The notes below the pieces were generated by a model. That model had not been told where the DNA came from, made no database searches, and saw only the letters and a program-made list of their open reading frames with translations. Positions 9,451 to 21,599 of a DNA stretch of 64,000 bases are shown here, one piece after another. A program made the translations under genes and the position numbers. Each line of letters starts with the position of its first letter. Within the stretch, counting starts at the first letter, position 1. Source of the stretch: Kitagawia praeruptora (lineage: Eukaryota; Streptophyta; Magnoliopsida; Apiales; Apiaceae); contig CM075345.1 of the NCBI GenBank assembly GCA_037693485.1, positions 87,130,001-87,194,000 on the forward strand, read 5' to 3'.

Positions 9451-12200
9451 GTATGTATAATATCATTTTTTGTTGAGTTTTATTATTTGAAAGTTGATAT
9501 GATAAATTGAAACTTGTGTAAAATGTAATTAAATTTAAATGTTTAAGAATTATGGAGAAAAGAATTAGTACAAAGAAAACATGTTTCAGTTAAACTCTTA
9601 AATGTTAATAATAATATTTTCGAAAATATTGATGACATCTATTTTGTTGCATAAAAAAATGCTTTTGAAATCCAATATTGTTAAATATTTGTAAAGTTTG
9701 GTAATAGATAATTAAAAGTAAAAGTTTTTGAATTATTTTTGTTTTCGATGGCATTATGAAGGATGTGATTGCTTAGTTTGTTGATAAATTAGTTTGTATG
9801 ACGGAAAAAAGAAGCAGAATGTAAATGTATAAGAAGTGTGATTGACTTAACTCGTCAAGAAAATTTGGTTGTATGAAAAATAAAACAGAATTCAAATGCA
9901 TTTTGTAAATCATGCTTCATACTTTTGGAGTGATCCGACACCTGTACTTATTCATTTGATTAATTTTTTTGAGCATTTGAAAGAACTTTTTTGTATGTAA
10001 TATTAAATTTAAATTCATGGATATATGTTCAAAATGGTACTCACATATTTTAATACTTTTACATTAAATCTTATAATAAATATGTACATGTATAATGTCA
10101 ATAATTTTTGTAATAAAACTCTATAAATATTAAATAAAACGTTATTAAAAGCCGACGCCCGTTTCATAACATACATTTATGATTAATTGATTAGTAATAT
10201 AATAAGAATGTGTTTAGTTAGAATATTAATTCCAAAACAATATAATGAAACAACGAATTTATACTTTTTCATTGATTTACTCAGTGAGGAAAGGATTGGA
10301 TTGGTTCAATTTAATTGAGTTGGTCACACCCCATGTGTAATTTGTTCATGTGTAAAAGTAAATTATATAATATTACTTGTATTTAAATTGTAGATGTTAA
10401 TTGGAAAATTTATATACTTCCGTATCTTATCATCAAATCTTATTATGATTCTCACGGTCACCGATTACAAATTTATCGAAAAGTTAAAATCGTTTATTTA
10501 TTATTGCCGAAAAAAATTGCAGTGATTTTGAGTAAGGATTAGAAATTGACTATATAAATAATATTATTTTATCATTTCACCTTGAAATAATTGTACTTTT
10601 ATATGGATAATTAATATTTTATATTAATATAATAATTATAATGTTCTAATAAAGAAATAATAATGATTGCAATATTTTATATAGATAATTATAATAATAA
10701 TTGGCTAAAATTTTATTTTAAGTATAAAATAAAGTGTATTTAATATAAGTTTAATAGGTATAATTAATGACTAATTATAATCCTATTAAATGCAAGGAAA
10801 TTATTTTAATAAAAAAATCAAAAACATGAAAAATTAAAAAAAATATTTTTAAGCTTTAGAATGAAAGCCTCTCCGATCTCCTGCTATTATAATATATATA
10901 GATATAGATATATTTTGAAGTGCAATTTTATCAACTAATTGTTCTTATAAAATTATGATGCGTGGAGTAAAATCTCTACAAATTAATCGACGTGAAATTA
11001 TGAATTTTTTGGTAAAATTAAAATTTTAATATCTACTCTACAATATTTAAATCAACAAATATAAATGTAATAATATGATTGTTCTATATTTACTAGTCAA
11101 GGATACTTTATAATTTTTTTTCTTCTAGAAAAATTATCATGTTGGTTCTCAAAAAATTTCACAAATGTAAAGTATATTAATTTAATTGGTTATAATAATG
11201 TGAACTCCTACATTCACATCAGCTACTCTAATTAAAAATTTCCATTATGCCATGTAATTTTTACCGCATCATTTGGTAATCAATTATCTAATAGATTGTT
11301 TGTAATTTTTTGTTAAAATCGAATAACCCAAATTACTAATTTGTTTAAGAATTATATATTTATTTATTTTTTATGTGATATTCATGTATGTATGATTGAA
11401 TTTAAATTAGATAACTTAACAGTGAGTGTTTAACATACACTAGATTATAACCCGTGCTACGCACATGATACTTTAAAATATTATTTTATAAAAAATATTA
11501 ATATATCATCATAATGATAAATTAATAAATAAATTAATTTAAAAATGATTAAATAATAAAATTTTAAAGCAATTAATATTAAAACCATTAAATGTTATTT
11601 TACATAATATTAGAAAAAATGTCCATGAGTACGTACTTTGGAGGCTTATAGGTACATAGATGACATATTTATAATTATATAGTGAAGTCGTGCAATTACA
11701 AAACTACCTCCCATGTATTTGCAATAAAAAACATTTTTATTCTACCTAATAAAAAATATTTTTATTTCACCTAACTTAGGTGAGTACGTACTTAACCCCA
11801 TAATATAATAAGTACATTTAAGAATTAATTTAGACAAACTTTTGTTATATATAGCATGTGATGATATACATTAATTTGATTACTAAAATTGAAATATTAA
11901 TTAAAATTTCTGTTAACGAACCTACGAAAAATATAATGGACATTAATGATATTTAAAATTACTATAAAAAAATTCCATAATTGAATATGGGTCAAATTAT
12001 AACATGGATCGATCTTATACAAAGCTAAAATGGATACCATACATATTAAATGGATAGTTCATGAATCAAAATAAAGTTAAAAATCTAATTCGAAGCTGAA
12101 TATGGATGCCGAACCTAAGGAACGGACTATCCATTAATTTATAATATATAGATTTAATAAGCCTTAAAAAAACACAAATTTAGTAATATTTTGTTAAAAT
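9451..12200. other. AT-rich intergenic DNA, no gene seen
   Basis: No ORF or recognisable gene fragment is present. A motif at about 11440 (agattataacccgtgctacgc) looks like a widespread plant repeat end, but I could not find its partner. Confidence 0.5.
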
Positions 12201-12236
12201 CTATACTATATCATAAAAGCCGAAACATTAAATGTC

Positions 12237-12411
12237 TTGTTACCGGTTTTTTGATACTTCATGTTTTTACCTAATTACCCTTACTTATATATTAGTATAT
12301 TTTTACCTAAATACCCTTAGTTATAACTATATATACTATTATATTAAAACCAAAATATGAAAAGATATGGAAAATATAATTATAAAAAATTAATTAATTT
12401 CCTTTTTTATG
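12237..12411 (+). repeat. Direct repeat copy A of an AT-rich segment
   Basis: It shares ttacccttacttatatatta and flanking sequence with 12695-12865. The similarity is imperfect, so the duplication is old or the two are separate copies of one repeat family. Confidence 0.6.
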
Positions 12412-12694
12412 TAGAGCATGTTACTTTTTATATTTTTATTAAATAAACAATTTCCTTTTTCAGGTAAAAACTTACATATTTTATTTTCAGATAAAATGTA
12501 TTATCTTTTCTATATTTTCTAATTAAAATCCTATTTTTTGATTAAAAATGTCACGGGCACCATATATATAATTATTATAACTAAATTATATCATTTAAAA
12601 CTTTTAAACCTACAAAATTCGTATCAATACAAATTAATACAAAGTTCTATAATATTAAAAAAAATTGTGCTTGCAGTCAAAATATTAAAAGTTT

Positions 12695-12865
12695 TTGTAC
12701 CGATTTTTTGGTATTTCGTATTTTTACTTAATTACCCTTACTTATATATTAACAAGTTTTTGTCTAAATAGCCTTACTTATATCTATCTAACTATTATAT
12801 TAAAGTCAAATATCAAAAGGTATTAAAAAAAATATAATCATAAATAATTAATCAATTTTCTTTTT
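12695..12865 (+). repeat. Direct repeat copy B of an AT-rich segment
   Basis: Partner of 12237-12411 in the same orientation, about 460 bp apart. Confidence 0.6.
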
Positions 12866-13091
12866 TAAAATAAATTTTAAAAATTTACTTAATATAAATT
12901 TTAATTTAAAATTTAAAATTTTATAATAAAAATTTCAAACCATTCATGTCATTAATCAAATTTATATTAAATTAAAATAATTATTAAAAATAACAATTTT
13001 AGAAAAATATAATCATAATACAAAATTAAAATTTATAATATGTCAAAAGAAATTCGTGCGTAGTATGAATTTATGAATTATAATCACTTTC

Positions 13092-13413
13092 TATATATAA
13101 TAGAGCAACAAGGGGATAATTTTGAGCCAATAAACCCCCTGTGAAATTACAGTTATACCCTTACAATTTATAAAATTACATGAAATGCCACTCTTTTATT
13201 TAAATGGAAAAAAATTGAGTTTTTGTGGTGAATCGAACCTAGAACCTCCTCATCACAAGTTATCCTACCAACCACTGTGCTACATGGACTTTTTTGTTTT
13301 GATTTAAAAAATCTTTTACATAAAACCGACCTCTCCATTATTTTATTTTTACTATTACTTTAAAAATATTATATTTTAGGTTTCACAATATGGTACACAT
13401 CCATCCATTCTTT
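13092..13413 (-). repeat. Repeat copy with tRNA-like A and B boxes (left)
   Basis: On the minus strand it contains tagcacagtgg (13282-13272) and aggttcgatt (13240-13231), the spacing and sequence of a Pol III A box and B box. A second copy lies at 14136-14510 in the same orientation. Homology extends beyond the tRNA-like part on both sides, so it may be a SINE head carried in a larger repeat. Confidence 0.55.
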
Positions 13414-13416
13414 CTA

Positions 13417-14135
13417 CAGTAGAACCTCGATAAATGAATGTTAGATAAATGAATAACCTCGTCTAATTAATAAATTTCTTTGGTCCCAACTTGGTCCAAT
13501 GGGCTTAACGAATAACTTCGCTCAATGCATTAACGAATAAATACAAATGAAATCTTTTTAGGCCCTATGTAAATATAAATGAATAATCAATGTATTTCTA
13601 ATAATATATTTTTATTTATATAATATATCATGAATACATTTCATCCAATGACTAATTTTCAAACACATTAATAAGTCATATTTTTTCCAAAAATGCCTTC
13701 AAAGTTTGTTTCTTTCCTCTCCCAAAATGCATCTGATCCTTGATTTTGTGTAAAGCATGCACCACTTCTTTAATATTTTGATCATGTTGCATCAGATAAT
13801 TTTGTATAGTGACAATAGCTTGAAATGCTTCTCTTGAGGACACTTGTGGTATAGTGATACTATCATCGGGTTCGGGATCATTTGCCTCATCATTTAGTAC
13901 AGTTTCAAAGTTTGCATAAAAGTTACAACTACTGTGAGTTCCAGGTACATTTGAACTTAATATATACAAAATGATATAATTGCAAAAAAAAAAAGTCTAA
14001 AAATATCATCTAAATGAATTATTATTCATTTATCGATAAATAAATATTATATTCATTAATCGATAAATAAATAATCTCGCCAAATGAATATTTTTTTTTT
14101 GGTCCCAAAGGTATTCATTTATCGAGGTTCTACTG
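13417..14135 (-). mobile_element. Deleted pogo/Emigrant-like (Tc1/mariner) DNA transposon
   Basis: The terminal inverted repeats are CAGTAGAACCTCGATAAAT at 13417 and its complement ending at 14135, flanked by TA. This terminal sequence resembles Arabidopsis Emigrant and Medicago Lemi1, which are pogo-related. At 719 bp it is too short for an autonomous element. Inside is a 97-codon minus-strand ORF that looks like a transposase tail. Confidence 0.75.
13676..13969 (-). pseudogene. Pogo-like transposase C-terminal remnant
   Basis: The 97-codon ORF encodes an acidic segment (NDEANDPEPDD), then a helical stretch (FQAIVTIQNYLMQHDQNIKEVV), ending KAFLEKI. Plant pogo/Tigger transposases often end with an acidic region followed by helices of this kind. 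No DDE catalytic domain or helix-turn-helix domain is present. The position inside pogo-type terminal repeats is the main support; the protein match itself is weak. Confidence 0.45.
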
Positions 14136-14510
14136 TATATATAATAAGAGAACAAGGGGATTTTTAGGGGCTTTTTGAGCCAATAAATCCTCTATGAAAT
14201 TATATTTATACCCTTACAAATTATAAAATTACATGAAATGTCACTCTCTTATTTAAATGGAAAAAATGAGTAAATTTTATTTTTATGGTGAATCGTACCT
14301 AGAACATCCTCTACACAATTTATCCTACTAACCTTTGTGCTGCATGGACTTTATTATTTTGAGTTAATAAACCTTTTACACAAACCCGACATCTTCATTA
14401 TCTTATTTTTACTATTATTTTAATTTTTTAGTAAAAATAATGGTGACTCATATTATTTTTAAAATATTATATTTTAGGTTTCACGATATGGTACACAATC
14501 TATCTATTAC
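14136..14510 (-). repeat. Repeat copy with tRNA-like A and B boxes (right)
   Basis: Homologous to 13092-13413 in the same orientation, with an internal insertion of about 35 bp. The tRNA-like boxes are more degraded here (aggtacgatt). The pogo-like element lies exactly between the two copies. Confidence 0.55.
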
Positions 14511-14791
14511 TATATATTAAAGCACAACACAAGTGCAAAATGTGTCATTTTAATGGTTGTGAACTTACGATAATATCTCTATATGTTTAAAATTTACAAA
14601 AGCACCAACCCTTTAATATTTATGCAAACAATATATGAAATTATGTTACTGGAATTGACTTTTCCAGATGGTGTCATTTCGGGTACCAACGAGAATTTCC
14701 CTCAATCTTATGTTAGTGTTGAGAATCTTATATATTTTATCTTATATATGTGTAGTTGTACATACAAGAAAAATAAAATAAAAAAATAATA

Positions 14792-15588
14792 CTCCCTCCG
14801 TCCCAACGATTTGTTATCGTTTGCTTTTAACACGAAGACCAAGAATTAAGATTAAAATAAGTGAAGTAGTGGGTGTAATAGTGATTTTATTGTTAAAATA
14901 AATGAAGTACTGGGTGTAATAGTGATTTTATTGTTAAAATAAATGAAGTAGTGGGTGTTAGAGCATCTCCAAGGGTAACCCCTACTTCCATTCCCTAAAC
15001 AATAATAAATTAATCTTTACCTAAAATATAGGGAACCAAAAAGTTGTTTTACTCCAACGGTATTACCTATATTCGTTACCTATAATTAGAAATATAATAT
15101 TTAATCAATATTTTAGATAATATAGGGAATGATGAGAGTGTGAGAGTATTCGTTACCTATAATTAGAAATATAATATTTAATCAATATTTTAGATAATAT
15201 AGGAAATGATGAGAGTGTGAGAGTAGATATATGTTATATTATAAAGAAGGAATGATGAGGTGGCATTATAGGGAAGCAAAATGGTTCCCTATATGTAGAG
15301 AAACATTTTTTCTCACCTAAAATTTTTTAGGTAAGGGGTTATGGGTTGGAGTGCTCCAATTTGATTTGGTTCCCTACAATTGCATATGTGGCAAAAATAT
15401 AGTTAAGGATGGAGAAGGGTTGGAGATGCTCTAATAGTGTAAAGTGTTATTAAAATAATGAAGTAGTGGGTGTAATAGTGTTAAAACTTATTATTTTAGG
15501 AAACATAAAGAATTGGTTGGGACGTCCCAAAAAAAAAGTGTAAACAATTGGTTAAGAAAATGCAAACAGTTGGTTGGGACAGAGGGAG
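14792..15588. mobile_element. Stowaway-like MITE with a nested MITE
   Basis: The ends are CTCCCTCCGTCCCAA and its inverted partner ttgggacagagggag, with TA on both sides. CTCCCTCCGTC is the classic plant Stowaway terminus. Removing the 14961-15431 insertion leaves about 325 bp, a normal Stowaway length. Short internal repeats of gaagtagtgggtgtaatagtg are present. Confidence 0.85.
14961..15431. mobile_element. MITE with GAGCATCTCC ends, nested
   Basis: The termini are GAGCATCTCCAAGGGTAACC and the inverted gggttggagatgctc, flanked by ta. An internal 65-70 bp block (ttcgttacctataattagaa ...) is duplicated. Superfamily is uncertain between PIF/Harbinger and Tc1/mariner because the flanks read tta on the left and taa on the right. 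Confidence 0.75.
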
Positions 15589-15734
15589 TAATAGACGGGC
15601 AGTGAATGCTACATGAAACAAGGCGAGGTCTTTGTGCTAGAAATTTCGATGCCCTTTCAGAAGAAAAAGAAAAATACATTTGACCAAAATAGAGAAGCTA
15701 CGCCTTTGAAGACCAACCAGGCTGCAATATTATA

Positions 15735-15993
15735 CTCCCTCCGTCTCAAAAAACTCTTGCCATTTCGGCCGGACACGTTTGCCAACGCACACTTTTGATC
15801 GTTAATATCTTCAATTTCGTATTAGTTTTAAATATAAAAACTTCACTGTATTAAAGTACTCATAAATACGAATCCAACAAGATCACTCATGACTATATTT
15901 GGTCTTATAGATTATGCGTAAATTAGTAATTTGTCTCATGTTATGAACAGGACCGACATTGGAAAGGAGAAGAGTAATATGAGACAGAGGGAG
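15735..15993. mobile_element. Stowaway-like MITE
   Basis: It starts CTCCCTCCGTCTCAAAAAAC and ends gagacagagggag, with TA flanks. At 259 bp it is non-coding. A SINE target duplication begins three bases after its right TIR. Confidence 0.85.
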
Positions 15994-16013
15994 TACTATT
16001 ACTACTACTTTAC

Positions 16014-16251
16014 TAAAAAAAACTTAGCTTACTCAGTTATAATACCACTCAAAGTGGTGTCTGAGGAGGGTAGCTGTACGCAGACCATGCCCCTATACAA
16101 TAGGGAGGCTGTTTCCGAAGGACCCCCGGCCAAATACAAATACAAAGAAAGGAAACTAATACAAACTAAACTCACACACACCCAGGGATCGAACCCTTGA
16201 CCTCCTACAAAGGAGATAAGGGTTCAACCCACTGCACCAACATGTTGTTGG
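16014..16251 (-). mobile_element. tRNA-derived SINE (Au-SINE-like)
   Basis: On the minus strand it has an A-box-like tggtgcagtgggttgaaccc and a B box gggttcgatcc, then a body with ggggtccttcggaaacagcc and ggtctgcgtac, which are typical of plant Au-type SINEs. It is flanked by an 18-bp direct repeat, ctattactactactttac (15996-16013 and 16252-16269). That long target duplication is the signature of LINE-mediated insertion. Confidence 0.85.
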
Positions 16252-16673
16252 CTATTACTACTACTTTACAATTCATGAAATTTATTAGTGTAAAACTAGT
16301 GGAATACAAAAATTTTATATTTATATATTATTCCTTATAAAATAAAACCAATTTTCTAGTGTGTGTCCAAGGCACATGCTAAGAATCCATACTAACTTAG
16401 TTGTCAAATTTTGATTGATGGAAATTTCATTAATAATGATGGACCCCCTTGCATTCACATAAATATCCACCCACCAATCAAAATTTAACACTCATCAAGC
16501 ATAGATTATTAGCATGTACTTTTGCGTACACACTAAACAAACCCAAAATAAAAAGCCATTTCATACTTTCATCAACACCGTTGTAATTGTTTATTCGAGG
16601 TCATGGCCATGGCCCCTTAGCTTACCGTGATTTTCCAACGTCACTGCTCTACACCGTAGACTTAATATTACTA

Positions 16674-17104
16674 CTCCCTCTGTCTCAAAAAACATTTCCT
16701 GTTTTCTATTTTGGATCATTCAAAATACTTTTCCTATTTCTATTTTAAGCCATATAAAACAAAATCTAATATCCACTATTCTACCCACTACTCCTTAAAA
16801 ATAATATTCAATACCCACTACTCCACCCACTAATCATTACAAACAATATTCAATACCCACTATTCCACCCACTAATCATTACAAATAATATTCAATACCC
16901 ACTACTCCACCCACTACTCCTTAAAAATAATATTCAATACCCACTACTCCACTCACTACTCCAAAAAAATAATATTCAATATCCACTAATCCTTAAAAAT
17001 AATATTCAATACCCACTACTACATAAAAAAATAATACTTACTACCTATTATCTTAAAATCCGTGTTTTTAGTCAAACAGGAAATGTATTACGATACGGAG
17101 GGAG
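16674..17104. mobile_element. Stowaway-like MITE with internal tandem repeats
   Basis: It begins CTCCCTCTGTCTCAAAAAAC and ends gatacggagggag, with TA on both sides. Between about 16770 and 17040 a unit of 30-45 bp containing aatattcaatacccactact recurs six or seven times. Confidence 0.8.
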
Positions 17105-18840
17105 TACAATATTATGAAAGTTAAAGCTGTTGGTCAAAGTCTAACTTAAAACTTTGACAAAAAAGTTAAACTAATAATTTGTCTTCGGGTCTTAAACCGA
17201 GTATGTTTGGTAAATACTGTAGATGTTTTGATCTAAACAGTAAACAAATAACTATTCTTTAAACGTTTCATCAATTTCTGGAAATGTAAATATTTTTTCA
17301 AAGTTTTTTGAAAATTATCAAAAAACTATTTCCCCTAAATTTATTTACATTTCTACTATATTTTAAAGATATTTGTGAAAACTTGGGTTGCAACTAGAAG
17401 TAACCGAATACTTTTTTTTTTGTTTTTACAAATTTGCAACCAAAAAAATTTATATGTAATTTGTTGTTTATGATTTTCTAAACAAATAAGTGAAGTCATT
17501 TTTGGTTGCATTTGAGATCACTTTTGGTTGCGATCACATCCGGTTTCATCTAGTTACATTAGATTTTAGGACTTTTTAAAATACCCTTGTTTAGAAATGT
17601 TTTTGCAAAAATACTTTGTTTAAAAAAAATAATTTGCAAAAATACTTTCTTATTCGCAAAAATATCATCTTATTTGCAAAAATACTATCTTATCTGTAAT
17701 GGTTGCGCAGCAGGTTGCTGCAACTGAATGCAACTAAAAATTATAATTTGAATTTTCAATTTTTTTACCAACTTCCAGTTTTATATAAGGACTGCACAGC
17801 ATCAAAAAAAATTAAAATTTAACTTTTAGTTTTTACTTGCGTTCAATTGCATGTGGTTTCCAAATCAAAGCGATCCCCTTTTCTCTCCTTCACTTCTTAG
17901 ACCTCTCTCACTACTGTCTACACACAATGACATACATTTACACACAACCATCATCTAAACATCACAACTCGCTTTTAATTTAACCAACTTCAATTCAGCC
18001 CTTAAAAACACCCACATATACATATTAATTAATAACACAGTCCACAGAAACCCCCATAACTTAGACACACATAAACAATTCCTTAGAGGCTCTCGGACTT
18101 CATCAGCGACGACGATCTGAAGGAAGTCGTCGGAGGATATCAGAGGAGGTCGAGGAGGTCGGGGTCGGAGATTGGGGAGGTCGGGATCGGAGATTGGTGG
18201 CGTCAAAGGAGGTTAGTCGGGTCGAAGATTTGGTGGTTGTGGTGGGTGTGGATCAACGGGAGGTGGGGGATGGGTGGATCCGCGGGGAGCGGGGAGCGGG
18301 GAGAGAGACTGAGAGAGACCGTACTTTTGCTTGGAGCACCGTATAAATGCAATTATTTTGATGAGAACGTAAATATGTAAAGGAAAGAACAAAAGACAAT
18401 ATATTTTACAATTTCTCTAGATTTTAAAATCGCATTTTTGCAAATTTATTTAAATTATTATAATTTTATGAAAATAATTTAAAAGAACATATTTTTACAA
18501 AAAGCATTAAAAAATTTTACTTTTCGAAAACTCTCAATTTTTTTCCTTTTTTTGTAATATGCACAATTATTGTACCAACAATCATAGAATTTTAAGAATT
18601 GTTACACTGTTAATTATAAGCATTAATAGTCCTCATCTGATTTTAAGACATATTAGCCTTTTTCCAACAACAAAGAAGATGCAATATCCGTAATTCTTCT
18701 TAAAATTTAGGGAAATTACCCAATATACTATCTTTTCGAAATTATTTTCAAAAATATTACCACCTTAAAAGTTATTTACAAAAATACTATTTTTTAAGTT
18801 TTATTTTCAAAAATACTACCTTTTTAAGTTTTATTTTCAA
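17105..18840. other. Non-coding DNA with scattered gcaaaaatac and gttgcaac motifs
   Basis: No gene is seen. The 17570-17830 part shares the caaaaatac and ttgcaac vocabulary of the foldback region to its right and may be another member. A G-rich low-complexity stretch (ggtcggggtcggagattgg) lies at 18120-18300. Confidence 0.45.
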
Positions 18841-19022
18841 AAATACTATCTGCAACCTATGCAACCTTTTATATATATGGGCGGCGCCAGCCGCAACTTT
18901 TAATTTTTGGTTGCAAAGGTTGGAAAGGTTGCAATGGTTGGAACGGTTGCAAAGGTTGCATATGAATTTCTGATTTCAAGTTCCTGTTTTTAGTTGTCAT
19001 TTTCGACCTCTTTTTTGAAATC

Positions 19023-19088
<66 letters not shown>

Positions 19089-19268
19089 TAATGGTTATAA
19101 CTTTAAACCAGGAAGTGAAGTTATAGCAATATGCTATAGAATTTATTATAAGGTTTTGAACACCTTAAACCCTAAAGCTAAACAATTTTCCTGTCAAGGA
19201 ACTACTACAATAGTTCAGACTAATTTGTTAACCTCTAATGTAGCAACAAATAGGTTGATTAAGTGGAA

Positions 19269-19349
<81 letters not shown>

Positions 19350-19730
19350 CTAGCGTTCAAATAGAAACCAACCTTAGAATAGAAACTAAAAATCTACACT
19401 AAATAAATTATATTTTATTTATTTTAATTGCCCCGCTAGGGGCACCTTCACAAAAAACTTATAAAATTCTTGGCTATATTCAACAAAAATATAAAAAAAT
19501 TTAAAAAAAATTAAAAAAAAAAGTTACTGTTCACGTGCCACGTCATCACGTGAACAGTAACTTTTTTTTAATTTTTTTTAATTTTTTTTTATATTTTTGT
19601 TGAATAGAGCCAAGAATTTTAAACGTTTTTTGTATTGGGGTACCCCTAATTTGGTCATTAGATTAGCTTGAAATATTTAATTTAGGTTTAGTTTCTAGTT
19701 TCTATTCTAATTTAGTTTCTATTAGAACAA

Positions 19731-19798
<68 letters not shown>

Positions 19799-20460
19799 GA
19801 TTTCAAAAAAGAGGTCGAAAATGACAACTGAAAACAGGAACTTGAACTTCCATTTTTCAGTTTTCATTTTTTGGTTGCATATGAGGTTGCTACGCAACCT
19901 CATATGCAACCTTATATGCTATATAGGGGAGCAGACGAATTTTCGATTGCAAGTTCCAGTTACGCAACCTCATATGCAACCTTATATGCTATATAAGGGA
20001 GCAGACGAATTTTCGATTGCAAGTTCCAGTTTTCAGTTGTCATTTTCGACCTCTGTTTTAAAATCTATTATATATATATATAATAGATTTCAAAACAGAG
20101 GTTGAAAATGACAACCGAAAACTGGAACTTGAACTTCCAGTTTTCAGTTTTCAGTTTTCGGTTGCATATAAGGTTGCATATGAGGTTGCGTAGCAACCTC
20201 ATATGCAACCTTATATGCTATATAGGGGAGCAAACGAATTTTCAACTTTTGCAACCTCCAGTTTTCAGTTACAACTTTTGCAACCTCCAGTTTTCAGTTG
20301 CAACCTTTGCAACCTCATTTGCAACTCACACGGCTGCGCCGCCAGAAGTTATAAATGAGGTTGCAACGGTTGCAAACCGTATTTTTGAAAAAAGAATCTT
20401 AAAGAAAAGTATTTTTATAAATAGTTTCAAAAGTGGTAGTATTTTTTAAAAAATAATTTG
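18841..20460. repeat. Foldback region: inverted GTTGCA blocks and (TA)n tracts
   Basis: A block running through ttcctgtttttagttgtcat to gaaatctattatata at about 18980-19030 recurs inverted at 19795-19850, direct at 20015-20070 and inverted at 20075-20135. Blocks with ggttgcatatgaggttgc and inverted partners lie at 19876-19990 and 20160-20220. The outer flanks carry ttttcaaaaatactac on the left and inverted gtagtattttttaa on the right. Long TA tracts are at 19025-19085, 19271-19347 and 19735-19796, with a short one at 20068-20082. No coding capacity exists; the YIYIYI ORFs here come from TA repeats. Confidence 0.7.
19348..19734. mobile_element. Palindromic MITE between two (TA)n tracts
   Basis: The ~390 bp is nearly self-complementary around a centre at about 19535. 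The left arm has ggggcacc, ttcttggctatattcaac and gttactgttcacgtg; the right arm has the complements cacgtgaacagtaac, gttgaatagagccaagaa and ggggtacccc. The loop is about ccacgtcat. Both ends abut TA tracts, so it probably inserted into a TA repeat. Confidence 0.7.
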
Positions 20461-21027
20461 AAGGATGAGTATTTTTTAAAAAACCCCTAAAATTTAAGTA
20501 CCTTTTGCAAAAATTTATATACTTGATTTTACATCGTGATATATGGTCAATGTTTCTAAAAAATTGAGATCATATTTATCGATAGAGGCACCGTGTAGGA
20601 ATTAAAAAGATATAAAAATTAATATAATAATTAATTGGATTATTAGTTAGAAATAATATAATATTACTTTCATATAAATTAAATTTGGATTTAATGGTAT
20701 TATTAATTTGATTGTACACAGTGTTGGAGAAAGTGACAATTGGAATTAATTTATGGAAACATTGTTTGTAATTAATTAATTAATTGATTATTAATCCAAA
20801 TTAATTTAACATTAATTTTTTTATATATTTACATTTTATTTATACTTGTTTTAGTAATATAGTTATACCTCTATAATTATCATATATTTATATAAATATA
20901 TTTATAAATATTATCTGATTAAAATAAATAAAATTATCAGATTAAGGTTTTGAATTATGAGTCCATTTGAGAGTAAAAATTAAAATAATTCATGATTTAA
21001 CCGTCTAAAATAGAAATATATAGATGT
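20461..21027. other. AT-rich target DNA of G1, no gene seen
   Basis: Nothing coding is visible. The last five bases, gatgt (21023-21027), are the left copy of the G1 target duplication. Confidence 0.5.
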
Positions 21028-21566
21028 TGATGTGGGCTGAAAGTAAGCCCTAGAAATGTATTTAATGATACGTTGAATAAACCTAAGTTGGTTCAAGGTC
21101 AAAGCCCAATTACGAGGCCTAAAACCTTATTTATGATAATAAATTTGTAATTAATAAATCAGCCAGTTTCTGACTCCAAGATTGAGTCTTAAAAGGAAAC
21201 TAAATCATATCAGGAGTAGCCTCCAAGGTATACACCTCTAATACTTATATTCTTATCAATTGGAAGGCTCTAGAATTGGGCCAAGGTAGTAACTTGCCCA
21301 CCAAGTATCCTAATTCTACCATAATTATAGGATTTTCCCCACCTATATAAGGACCTGCTCCTCCACAAACAGAACTACGTTTTTTGGCTTGATTCTTGAT
21401 ATTTGCAAGATACGTAGGCATCTTGTGAGGGCAGATTAAGTCACGAAACACTCTCTTTTGACAAAAAAAAGTCACGAAACACTCGACCAGCCATTAAAGC
21501 TCGAAACTCTTTTCAACCCTAGCATTTAATACGCAATAAATATACCCTGCTTTTCGTTCCATAACA
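21028..21566 (+). repeat. 5' LTR of G1
   Basis: It runs from TGATGTGGGC to CCATAACA and has a TATA-like cctatataagg at about 21343. It is longer than the 3' LTR by a ~31-bp tandem duplication near 21440-21480 involving gtcacgaaacactc. Confidence 0.9.
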
Positions 21567-21568
21567 TT

Positions 21569-21585
21569 TGGCGCCGTCTGTGGGA
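21569..21585 (+). other. Primer binding site of G1
   Basis: tggcgccgtctgtggga lies two bases after the 5' LTR, in the position and form of the tRNA primer site of plant gypsy elements. Confidence 0.8.
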
Positions 21586-21599
21586 AGAAGGCATCAACC

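Noticed and set aside
13231..13282. A tRNA gene
   Set aside because: A and B boxes are present but no cloverleaf or proper 3' end forms; a diverged second copy shows it is a SINE-like repeat.
17955..18206. 83-codon minus-strand ORF beginning MTPPISDPDLPN
   Set aside because: Low-complexity Pro/Arg reading of a G-rich repeat; the VCVSK..W stretch is F-box-like only by chance and too short to support.
18994..19353. 119-codon ORF with YIYIYI tracts
   Set aside because: It is translated from (TA)n microsatellites; not a gene.
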